Assembly: GCA_035452965.1 (NCBI GenBank)
Contig: DAOTCE010000037.1
Coordinates: 1-49,296 of the forward strand
DNA: 49,296 nucleotides
Source of the DNA: Candidatus Paceibacterota bacterium
GTDB taxonomy: Bacteria; Verrucomicrobiota; Verrucomicrobiia; Limisphaerales; UBA8199
Direction of reading: 5' to 3'
A model generated the notes under the pieces. That model did no database searches. It saw only the letters and a list, made by a program, of their open reading frames with translations, and was not told the DNA's origin. Shown here in pieces: positions 14,517-21,879 of the stretch. The translations under genes and the position numbers were made by a program. Every line of letters starts with the position of its first letter. The first letter of the stretch is position 1.

Positions 14517-15158
14517 TCAGCGCGCCGCGTTGGATCCAGGGGCCATGGCTCCTTCCAGCACGACTTTGGTGATAAGAGAGCAGCCGCTCTTGACCGTCAG
14601 GTCCAACTCCTCCATCCGCACCGGATTCAGGATCGACCGAAGCGCGGCGAGCAGGATTTCCATGATGAGAGCGGCGGGAATGTCTTTGCGAATGAAACCA
14701 GCGGCGCGCCCCCGGCGCATCAGTTCGCCGAAATACCTCTCGATGACAGCGCGGCGAAGCCGTTCCACGCGCTGGAAGGTCTCCGGCGCCTCCTGACGGA
14801 TGTCCTTGATAAATGGGGGCTGGATTTCCGCTGTATAGCGTTGGAGGCAAGCCAGAAACGCCTGCAGGGTTTTGGGGAAATCCGCGCCCGCAACCGCGAG
14901 GATTTGCTCGCATTCGGCGCTCACCCTGCGGAATTGCTCATCAATCACCGCCTCCAGCAGATTGTGTTTCGTGGCAAAGCGCGAATAGAGCGTCTTCTTG
15001 CTCATGCCCAGTTCCGCGGCGAGATCATCCATGGAGACGCCGCGGAATCCATGGGCGAAGAAATGCCGGCGCGCCCCTTCCAGGATGCGGCATTTTGCCG
15101 GGTCTCCGGCGGGCACTGGCTCAGCGAGCGGGGCACCCAGCCCAGTAGGTTTGGCCAT
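14517..15158 (-). CDS. TetR-family transcriptional regulator
   Basis: The product is 213 aa. The N-terminal HTH (about residues 24-68: ILEGARRHFFAHGFRGVSMDDL, then LGMSKKTLYSRF) is the TetR DNA-binding fold. The C-terminal ligand domain includes PPFIKDIRQEAPETF. It is the first gene of the exporter operon, as with YbiH/CecR, so it probably represses itself and the exporter until a substrate binds. An inverted repeat overlapping its promoter (15162-15191) is a good operator candidate. Confidence 0.9.
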   Translation of the reverse strand: MAKPTGLGAPLAEPVPAGDPAKCRILEGARRHFFAHGFRGVSMDDLAAELGMSKKTLYSRFATKHNLLEAVIDEQFRRVSAECEQILAVAGADFPKTLQAFLACLQRYTAEIQPPFIKDIRQEAPETFQRVERLRRAVIERYFGELMRRGRAAGFIRKDIPAALIMEILLAALRSILNPVRMEELDLTVKSGCSLITKVVLEGAMAPGSNAAR

Positions 15159-15161
15159 CTT

Positions 15162-15198
15162 AGGAAACTATACTAGTCTTATGAGTTTCCTCTGTCAA
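15162..15198 (-). promoter_or_regulatory. Promoter with overlapping TetR operator
   Basis: Arms AGGAAACT (15162-15169) and AGTTTCCT (15184-15191) are perfect inverted repeats with a 14-bp centre. On the minus strand TTGACA (15193-15198) and TAGTAT (15170-15175) are 17 bp apart, so the operator covers the promoter. Transcription would start only a few bases before the ATG at 15158, suggesting a leaderless or very short-leader mRNA. Confidence 0.65.
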
Positions 15199-15415
15199 CT
15201 CTCTTAGTCCTCCAGGGTTGACCTGGAGAAATGCAGAGCGGACTGCACTCTGTCGCACAGGAAGTGGTGGAAGAGAATGGCGGCTTAGGTTCGAAATCCT
15301 ACCGCACATGAGATTTGATCAGCTTCACCTTGCTGCCTGGCCGAAGCGAAGGGAATACAAGGTTATCATTGCTCCCCTACCGGAACTGGATAGCCGCCCT
15401 GAATTCCCGCCTGCG

Positions 15416-15438
15416 CACTGTCCATATTTTGGACAGTG
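15416..15438. promoter_or_regulatory. Inverted repeat CACTGTCCA-N5-TGGACAGTG
   Basis: Perfect 9-bp arms around a 5-bp AT-rich centre in the intergenic region between the TetR and pseudopilin genes. It looks like a dimeric operator rather than a terminator, since no T-tract follows. Its cognate regulator is unknown. Confidence 0.4.
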
Positions 15439-15515
15439 ATGCTGCCTGGTTGCCTTCTCCAGCCCCCTCTGACGCTGGCATCTCTGGCTTGGGGTTACGG
15501 TGACGGCACGGTGGT

Positions 15516-15567
15516 GCTACGGTGTGTATCCCATGGGGAGCGCTCCCCATGGGATACACACCGTAGC
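15516..15567. repeat. 52-bp perfect palindrome
   Basis: Every base from 15516 pairs with its counterpart up to 15567, with no central loop; the centre is GAGCGCTC. The rest of the 609-bp gap between 15159 and 15767 shows no gene. Confidence 0.85.
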
Positions 15568-15767
15568 CAGACCGCACTGACAGGCCAACCGCAAGCCAAA
15601 GCCCTCATGCGATTACCATAACGGCGCCGCAGCCCGTCCGGCGGGGAGCCGGAAGTCAAAAGCGGAGGGCGAGACGAGGAATCGCCAGCGGCGCTCCCCG
15701 GTCATCGTTCGATTCGCCCGGCCAGTTATCCATTGCTCGGAGTCACGCCCTACGCTATAGAAGCGGC

Positions 15768-16433
15768 ATGAAGCGCAGGCCGAACCACGCGCGCCGCCGG
15801 ACCGACGATTTCCGTTGTGTTCAAACAGCGAAAGCTCAACCGCGTGCCGGTTTTTCGCTCATCGAAGCAGTCGCGGTGGCAGCGATTCTCATTCTGCTCT
15901 TCACGCTTTATTGGGGGCCCAGCACCACCAGGAACCGCCAGCGGAAGGCGCAACGGGATTGTCAAAACCAATTGCAGCGGCTTTTCATCGCCTTGAACAT
16001 CTATGCCACCGAGCACGACAGCCGGTTTCCCGCCGTGGCCGGCGCGCGCACCTCAGCGGAAGCGCTCGAGGCCCTGGTGCCCCGTTACACCTCCGATACG
16101 GCGGCCTTCTTTTGCCCCGGCGCCAAGCAGCCGGCGTCTCTCGCGGGCGACTCGCTCCGCCAGCAACGGATCAGTTATGCCTATTACATGGGGCGCAGCC
16201 TGCGGGAGCCACGGCAGCCGCTAATGAGCGATCAGCAGGTGAACAACCTGGCGAGAAACGCTGGTGAGCATGCGTTTTCCAGCAACGGCAAGCCGCCCGG
16301 CAACAACCACGGCAAGCGCGGCGGCAACTTCCTCTATTGCGATGGCAGCGTTGCAGCCACTCCGCCCTGTGTGCCCTTTTCCCTCCTGCTGACGCAGGGG
16401 GTCGTCCTCTTAAACCCCAACCCCGCTCCGTGA
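15768..16433 (+). CDS. Type II secretion/pseudopilin-like protein with N-methylation motif
   Basis: The product is 221 aa. After a basic leader (about 27 residues) the sequence AG/FSLIEAVAVAAILILLF is a type IV prepilin cleavage site followed by the membrane helix. The rest contains RDCQNQLQRLFIALNIYATEH and a C-terminal GGNFLYCDGSV box, which are typical of the very abundant verrucomicrobial and planctomycete DUF1559/H-X9-DG-like pseudopilins. The protein would be membrane-inserted and processed by a prepilin peptidase. Its stop overlaps the next ATG by one base (TGATG), so the two genes are translationally coupled. Confidence 0.85.
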   Translation: MKRRPNHARRRTDDFRCVQTAKAQPRAGFSLIEAVAVAAILILLFTLYWGPSTTRNRQRKAQRDCQNQLQRLFIALNIYATEHDSRFPAVAGARTSAEALEALVPRYTSDTAAFFCPGAKQPASLAGDSLRQQRISYAYYMGRSLREPRQPLMSDQQVNNLARNAGEHAFSSNGKPPGNNHGKRGGNFLYCDGSVAATPPCVPFSLLLTQGVVLLNPNPAP

Positions 16434-18808
16434 TGAAAATTCAGTGTTCCTGTGGCGCCAAGTACTCCTTCGACCTCTCGCCAGACATGGCCAACAACCC
16501 GGTGCGCTTCGTTTGCCCCGCGTGTGGTCTCGACGCCTCCGACTTCGTCAACAACATGATTCGCCAGGAACTCGGCGCCCCGGCACCCGCGCCGGTCCCG
16601 GCGGCCATCTCGCCGCAATCCGCCCCGCAGCGAGCACCGGCCGCCCGTGTGCGCATCCCCAATCCGGAGAGCGCCGCGCCCATGGCCGCCAACTCCCCGC
16701 AACGCTGCCACAAGCATCCAGACCAATTCGCCCTCGAGAAGTGCCACATCTGCTCCAAACCGATCTGTCCCAAGTGCATGGAGCTGTTCGGGTATCTCTG
16801 TTCGCCGCTATGCAAAGGCAAGGCCGAGGCGCAGGGCATCGAGGTCCCGGTCTATGCCGGGCAGAAATCGGTCGTCGAGGCGCGCTCCTGGCGCAGGACG
16901 GTTCGCGTCACCGCCGGGATTTGCGGTTTGGCGCTGGCAGTGCTGGGGTTGTGGTTTTGGTATGCGTGGTTCGGCTCCGTTCCCGGGGTCCGCTATTCGG
17001 TGCGTTTCCCCGAGCGCTCTTACTCCGGCCAGTCCGCCTTTTGCGGCCGGGACCAGCTTGTCTTTCTGCACGGCGATGTCCTGGCGCGGCACGACCTCAA
17101 ACTCAAGAAAGAGGTTTGGTCGCGGCAGCTCGTGGACACGAAGCAGATTGACGAGGCCATCGCCAGGAGCATGAAGAACATGCAGGCCATCATTGACAAG
17201 GCGAACAGCGATGACCCCGATAACGTGCCGAGGATGCCTGACCCGGAGAAGCTCAAGAAGAGCATGATCCGGGCAGCGCAGGAGGCCCTGGCGCTGCGGG
17301 TCCACGGCCAGAACATCTGGGTGCTTTCACCCGGCAAACTCACCCGCTACGACCGCGACAACGGCGCGCCGGTGAAAGAGATCCAAGTGCCCAATACCTA
17401 TGGCGAACTCTTCCCGCAAGGCGATGAGTTGCTGCATTGGGATTCGGAATCCGGCACACCTGTTGTCACCCGCATCAACCTGAACACCGGTGAATCCCGC
17501 ACCGAGCGTGTCGCCTCGCTGACCACAACCTCCGCCAGTACCGAACGCGCGGACGCCAATACCACCGGCAGCGCAACCGCATCGGCCAAGTCCGGCAGCG
17601 ACAAGGCCGGTCTGCCCGTCGGCACTCCCCGCAAAGACACGGGCAAAGTCATGGACCCGAAGAAGGTGGCCGAACAGGCGGAGAATCTGTCTTACCCCGC
17701 CAGGATCGCGCTCCCGGCAATCCTCGCCCATAACATGCATCAGGCAAGGACTCTGGCCGCGTACGACGACGAGCCCGCCGGCAAGAATTCGGCGGCGGCC
17801 GCCGAGCCTGAAGCCGCGGACGACGCCTTGCTCATTCCCAGCAAGGCCGGTTTCATGCAGCTTTCCGTGAGGCTCCTGGAGCGGCGCATGACCACGCGCG
17901 CGGCCATGAAGGCCCCGCCGGCCAAGTCCGTGCTCGATGGCCATCTGACGGTGGCGCAGACGGCGGACCTGGCCAACGAAATGCTAAACGAAGCGCAACG
18001 CGCGGTTGGTGGGGACGTGGTGCGGGAGGACGAAAGCCGCTACCTGGTCACGATCCGGCAGCCCGAGGCATCCGACGCCTGGAGCGGCGAAGTCATCGGC
18101 CCCCCATCTTTGTATCCGCTGACGACAGTCAACGTGCTTGCCGCCAACAAGATGGTGCTGGTGCTGGATAAGGCCAACAAGAAGCTGTGGCAGAGCCCGC
18201 TCAGTTACAATGTGCGCGGCGGCTACGGCGGCCTGGAAGGCGATGACGCTCCCAATGGTGTCGGGCCCTGTGTGGAACGCAAGGGCACCCTTTACGTCAT
18301 TGACGAGGGAGTATTGACGGCCTTTGACCTCGCGACCGGCCAGGCGCGCTGGCGCCTGCCGTCAATCGGCATTATGGGATTGTTCTTCGATGAGCAGGGC
18401 ATGATCTATGCGAACACCACCACCGCCGGTCCCGACGCGCTCAAGTACCCCAACCAGATTGACATCACGCGCAAGGACAGCTCGCTCGTGCTGAAGCTGG
18501 AGCCCCGGACCGGCAAGGTCCTGTGGAAAGCCGACCTGGGCGGCGTGCTGAATTACCTCTCGGGCCAGTACATCTACAGCACGCGCGCCTACCAGGCCGA
18601 CCTCGGCGAGGAAGGCGAGGCTTACACGGCGGATTCCATCGCGGGCCGGAGCTCCTTCCTGTCCATCAAGCGGATCAATCCCAAAAACGGCCGAGTCATG
18701 TGGGAGCACTGCCAGGACCGCGCCCCGCTGGACGTGCGGTTCGACCAGAACACGATCCGGCTGGTGTTCCGAAAGGAAGTGCAAGTGCTGCGCTTTCTGT
18801 CGCTGTAG
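16433..18808 (+). CDS. Zinc-finger membrane protein with quinoprotein-like beta-propeller
   Basis: The product is 791 aa from the ATG at 16433. The N-terminus (MKIQCSCGAKYSF...CPACG) is a zinc ribbon. A B-box-type zinc finger follows (about residues 97-135: CHKHPDQFALEKCHICSKPICPKCM). One transmembrane helix (about 163-182) separates these from a large extracytoplasmic region. That region has repeated blades such as RHDLKLKKEVW, TAFDLATGQARWRLP and KLEPRTGKVLWKADLGG, as in PQQ/quinoprotein-like propellers. It contains no catalytic signature for alcohol dehydrogenation, so a structural or sensing role is likely. The function is unknown, but coupling to the pseudopilin gene suggests a shared envelope task. 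Confidence 0.75.
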   Translation: MKIQCSCGAKYSFDLSPDMANNPVRFVCPACGLDASDFVNNMIRQELGAPAPAPVPAAISPQSAPQRAPAARVRIPNPESAAPMAANSPQRCHKHPDQFALEKCHICSKPICPKCMELFGYLCSPLCKGKAEAQGIEVPVYAGQKSVVEARSWRRTVRVTAGICGLALAVLGLWFWYAWFGSVPGVRYSVRFPERSYSGQSAFCGRDQLVFLHGDVLARHDLKLKKEVWSRQLVDTKQIDEAIARSMKNMQAIIDKANSDDPDNVPRMPDPEKLKKSMIRAAQEALALRVHGQNIWVLSPGKLTRYDRDNGAPVKEIQVPNTYGELFPQGDELLHWDSESGTPVVTRINLNTGESRTERVASLTTTSASTERADANTTGSATASAKSGSDKAGLPVGTPRKDTGKVMDPKKVAEQAENLSYPARIALPAILAHNMHQARTLAAYDDEPAGKNSAAAAEPEAADDALLIPSKAGFMQLSVRLLERRMTTRAAMKAPPAKSVLDGHLTVAQTADLANEMLNEAQRAVGGDVVREDESRYLVTIRQPEASDAWSGEVIGPPSLYPLTTVNVLAANKMVLVLDKANKKLWQSPLSYNVRGGYGGLEGDDAPNGVGPCVERKGTLYVIDEGVLTAFDLATGQARWRLPSIGIMGLFFDEQGMIYANTTTAGPDALKYPNQIDITRKDSSLVLKLEPRTGKVLWKADLGGVLNYLSGQYIYSTRAYQADLGEEGEAYTADSIAGRSSFLSIKRINPKNGRVMWEHCQDRAPLDVRFDQNTIRLVFRKEVQVLRFLSL

Positions 18809-19023
18809 AGTTCCCGAGCCGCGCTTGAAGCGGAGCGGGCAGGGGATTGGGGGTGGGCGCTCTTTGGAGCTAATAAGGGGGTCAGGAGGACAAAGCGCGA
18901 ATCGGCAGTTCGGGAAGCTATCTCCCCAACGGAGGGCTTGGACATGTCCAGGCGTCGCCGCAAGCGGCGCGCAGCCAGGGACCTGGCCGAACTGATCCGC
19001 GCGGACGAGCGGCGGAGCCCCGG
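18809..19023. other. Intergenic region between two convergent genes
   Basis: The 215 bp between the propeller gene and the trkA stop contains no convincing gene. A short basic open frame near 18944 overlaps trkA antisense and is probably spurious. No clear terminator was seen. Confidence 0.5.
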
Positions 19024-19704
19024 CTACGAGTTGTCACCGACAAACCGGGCCAGGTCCAGCACGCTGCCCGACAGCGCCAGGATATCATCGGCCTGGATGA
19101 TGTCCTCGGGCATCGGAACTGCCTTGAACTCCGTAATGGGCTGGGTGCCTTTGGGGCCGGGACCCATTCGCTTGATCGCCAACAGGTTTACGCGAAACCG
19201 CTGGCGCAAGTCCAGGTCGCGCAACGCGCGTCCCACCACCTCCGGCGGGGCTTTCACTTCCACGACGCTGAAGCCATCGGCGAGCTCAAAGTAATTTCGG
19301 ATGTTCGAGATGGTAAGCCGCTGCGCCATCGAGTGCGCCGCCTGCTCCTCCGGATTGAAGACCTCGTCGGCGCCGACAGCCTCCAACACCCTCCGGTGCT
19401 CTTCGGTGACGGCGCGAGCGACCACCCGCTTTACGCCAAGCCTCTTGGCGTGCACCACCACCAGGACCTGGGCTTCGAAGTTCTGGCCGATGGCGGCGAT
19501 GAGCACGTCCGCCTTCGCCAGCCCCTGCGCTTCCAACGCGTCGCGGTGCGTCGCATCCATGCGGACGGCCAGCGCCACTTCATCCTGCACCAGCTTCAGC
19601 CGGTCCATATTGCGATCCACGGCGATGACTTCCGCCCCGGCGCGCGCCAGGCCAATGGCAGCGGCGCGGCCGAAGTCGCCCAACCCGATGACGGCACATA
19701 TCAT
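19024..19704 (-). CDS. trkA: Potassium uptake regulatory subunit TrkA/KtrA
   Basis: The product is 226 aa. The Rossmann motif VIGLGDFGRAAAIGLARAG (residues 5-23), the acidic residue at the end of beta 2 (VIAVDRN) and the RCK-N fold are followed by an RCK-C domain (about 135-220, ending DDILALSGSVLDLARFV). KtrA/TrkA rings bind NAD(H) or ATP/ADP and gate the TrkH/KtrB channel in the inner membrane. Single-RCK length points to the KtrA-like type. It follows trkH on the same strand after 34 bp, so the two are an operon. Confidence 0.9.
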   Translation of the reverse strand: MICAVIGLGDFGRAAAIGLARAGAEVIAVDRNMDRLKLVQDEVALAVRMDATHRDALEAQGLAKADVLIAAIGQNFEAQVLVVVHAKRLGVKRVVARAVTEEHRRVLEAVGADEVFNPEEQAAHSMAQRLTISNIRNYFELADGFSVVEVKAPPEVVGRALRDLDLRQRFRVNLLAIKRMGPGPKGTQPITEFKAVPMPEDIIQADDILALSGSVLDLARFVGDNS

Positions 19705-19738
19705 AAAGGTCCAGTATTAACGTTCGCGCGCGATCCGT

Positions 19739-21568
19739 CTAGCCCACGACCAGATCTTCCTCCGGGAATTGATAGCGGGGCGGCTGCCGGACGCGAGCGA
19801 CCGCCAGGAACAACGAAAGCGGGCCCACCCGGCCGATGAACATCAATACACACAAAATCAACCGGCTCCCCGGGCCGAGTTGCGGCGTGATGCCCGTGGA
19901 CAGCCCGGTCGTGCTGAGGGCGGAGACCACCTCGAACACCTGCGCGCGGAATGGAATTTGGGGATCAGACAAGGACAGGCCGAACACTCCCAGGGCAGTT
20001 GCCAGCACGAAAAGCACCGCTACTGCCAGAGCCGTGAGTAATACCCGTTGCGGCACGGTGCGTCCGTAAATCTCAACACGCTCGCGGCCGGTCACGAGGG
20101 CGCGCAGCGCCAGGAGCAAAACCGCCAGCGTGACGGTCTTGATGCCGCCACCCGTCGAGATCGGACACGCGCCCACGGTCATCAAAGCCATTATCATCAG
20201 CAGCGTAGCAGGATGGAGCTGGTCGGTGGGCACCGTGGTGAAACCGGCCGATCGGCAGGTGACCGATTCAAAGGCCGACATCCAGAACTGGGTGTGAAAA
20301 GGGACTCCCGCCAGGGTATTGCCGGCTTCGAGAATCCAGAATCCGGCGAACCCGACCGATAACAAAATGACAGTCATCAGTACTGAGAGCCGTGTCTGGA
20401 CAGGAATCCGGTAGACCGGCACGCGCTCATTGTAGCGGCGCACCCAGGCAATACTGCGGATCAGCGGCAGCCGCGATACCCGCAGCCCCAGCAAATCAGT
20501 AATTACCAGGAATCCAAGCCCACCCAAAAAAATTAGCACCATAAATACGAGCAGCGCTCCGGGCTCCGTCCGCAAGGAGGTCAGGCTGCCGGCTGACAGG
20601 GTAAACCCCGCATTGCAGAAGGCACAGACCGAGTGGAACAAGCTCCAGCCAACCCGTGCCAGCCGGTCTTGCTCCGCGGGCAGAGAGGCATACAGGCACG
20701 CAGCCCCGGCGACCTCCACCAGTCCCGTCAGCGAAAAAATGGCCCACACTTGTCGCCGCAAGGTCGCGGACGTGCGCGCCCCCACCATTTTGCGGAACGC
20801 CAGCATCTGCGGCACCGGCAACGACTCCGCCGAGGTTATCGCCAGGAACGCCACGAACGTCATGATCCCGAGCCCGCCCACTTGAACCAGGGTGAGCAGA
20901 ATTCCCTGCCCAAAGGGGGTGAAATCGGTGCCTGGGTCACGAACGCTCAAGCCCACCACACAACTCGCGCTGGTCGCGCTGAAGAAGGCGTCCAGCAGGC
21001 CGATCGGTTTGTCCGGCCTTGCGCTGACGCGTGGCAAGGACAGGAGCAGCGTGCCCGTCACGATCAACATTCCGAATGAGCCGGCCAGCATCCACTCGGG
21101 CCGCAACCCCCGGTACAAAAGGCGCTGCTGCAGGCGCAGGAGTTGCGCCAGGACGTTTGCCACCAAAAAAAGCATCACGCCATGCAGACGGAGGTCCCAC
21201 AAATCCTCCAAGTGAAAGAAGCGCGCCAACTTGTGCGCCACCGCCGGCGAGATTGCCAACCCGATACCCAGAACGGCAAAAAGCGCGAGCACCCCGTACT
21301 CGACCTTGAATTTCTGGACAACCTCCCAGAGATTGCGCCCTCGAGCCAGCAATAGCACACGGTCGGCGAGGTAGACGCCGGCGAGGATCGCCTCAACCAG
21401 GTGAAACCGCGCCGTAGCCGCGGCCGAGAATTCATACCCATGCTCCGCCAGTAATGTGCCGAGTGAAAGCAGCCCGGTGCTCCACATCACGAATGGCGGC
21501 AGCCCGCACGGTCTTCGGCTCGACTTGCTGAACAACCTGAGCGTGCTCGGGATGTTAATGCTATGCAT
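19739..21568 (-). CDS. trkH: Potassium transporter TrkH/KtrB-family
   Basis: The product is 609 aa. Four selectivity-filter loops are visible: SATSASCVVGLS, FCNAGFTLS, TCRSAGFTT and SALSTTGLST, each flanked by M1-P-M2 helices. The N-terminal 150 or so residues carry extra helices absent from KtrB (about 450 aa). This gives the longer form seen in many Bacteroidota and Verrucomicrobiota. It moves K+ (with Na+ or H+ coupling) across the inner membrane with TrkA. The start codon could lie a little downstream, but no better ribosome site was seen. Confidence 0.9.
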   Translation of the reverse strand: MHSINIPSTLRLFSKSSRRPCGLPPFVMWSTGLLSLGTLLAEHGYEFSAAATARFHLVEAILAGVYLADRVLLLARGRNLWEVVQKFKVEYGVLALFAVLGIGLAISPAVAHKLARFFHLEDLWDLRLHGVMLFLVANVLAQLLRLQQRLLYRGLRPEWMLAGSFGMLIVTGTLLLSLPRVSARPDKPIGLLDAFFSATSASCVVGLSVRDPGTDFTPFGQGILLTLVQVGGLGIMTFVAFLAITSAESLPVPQMLAFRKMVGARTSATLRRQVWAIFSLTGLVEVAGAACLYASLPAEQDRLARVGWSLFHSVCAFCNAGFTLSAGSLTSLRTEPGALLVFMVLIFLGGLGFLVITDLLGLRVSRLPLIRSIAWVRRYNERVPVYRIPVQTRLSVLMTVILLSVGFAGFWILEAGNTLAGVPFHTQFWMSAFESVTCRSAGFTTVPTDQLHPATLLMIMALMTVGACPISTGGGIKTVTLAVLLLALRALVTGRERVEIYGRTVPQRVLLTALAVAVLFVLATALGVFGLSLSDPQIPFRAQVFEVVSALSTTGLSTGITPQLGPGSRLILCVLMFIGRVGPLSLFLAVARVRQPPRYQFPEEDLVVG

Positions 21569-21879
21569 TTTTCAAGGGCCTGTTGCTTGCAGCACCAATC
21601 GAAAGGTCGTGCCCAGCTCGCGCATTAAGCCCTAAATCACGAGCCAGCGCGAGCGTTTCCTTCGTCCGGAATAATATGGGTCAGTCGGGAAGGCGCGCGG
21701 CCCTGGCTCGAGCGGCGGTTGCGTCCGCTGGGCACGACGAGGCTGCGCCCCTGCTCGTCTTTGCGGATTCTCCGGCTGCACCGCTGCCAGAATGCCCATA
21801 TCGGCATTGGCTCGCGGGATTGGTTCAGGTATGCTCGCATGACGATGACTAAAACAGGATCAAGTCCCGTCTAAGGCCC
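21569..21879. other. Divergent intergenic region trkH / GH-GT gene
   Basis: About 310 bp between two divergent genes should hold both promoters. I see no strong consensus hexamers and no credible gene. Confidence 0.4.

Noticed and set aside
15260..15310. A stretch with a T-arm-like GGTTCGAAATCC, as in a second tRNA
   Set aside because: No acceptor stem, D arm or anticodon arm can be built around it.
18938..19294. A basic open frame (MSRRRRKRRAARDLAEL) overlapping trkA
   Set aside because: It runs antisense to trkA and has no ribosome site or recognisable fold.
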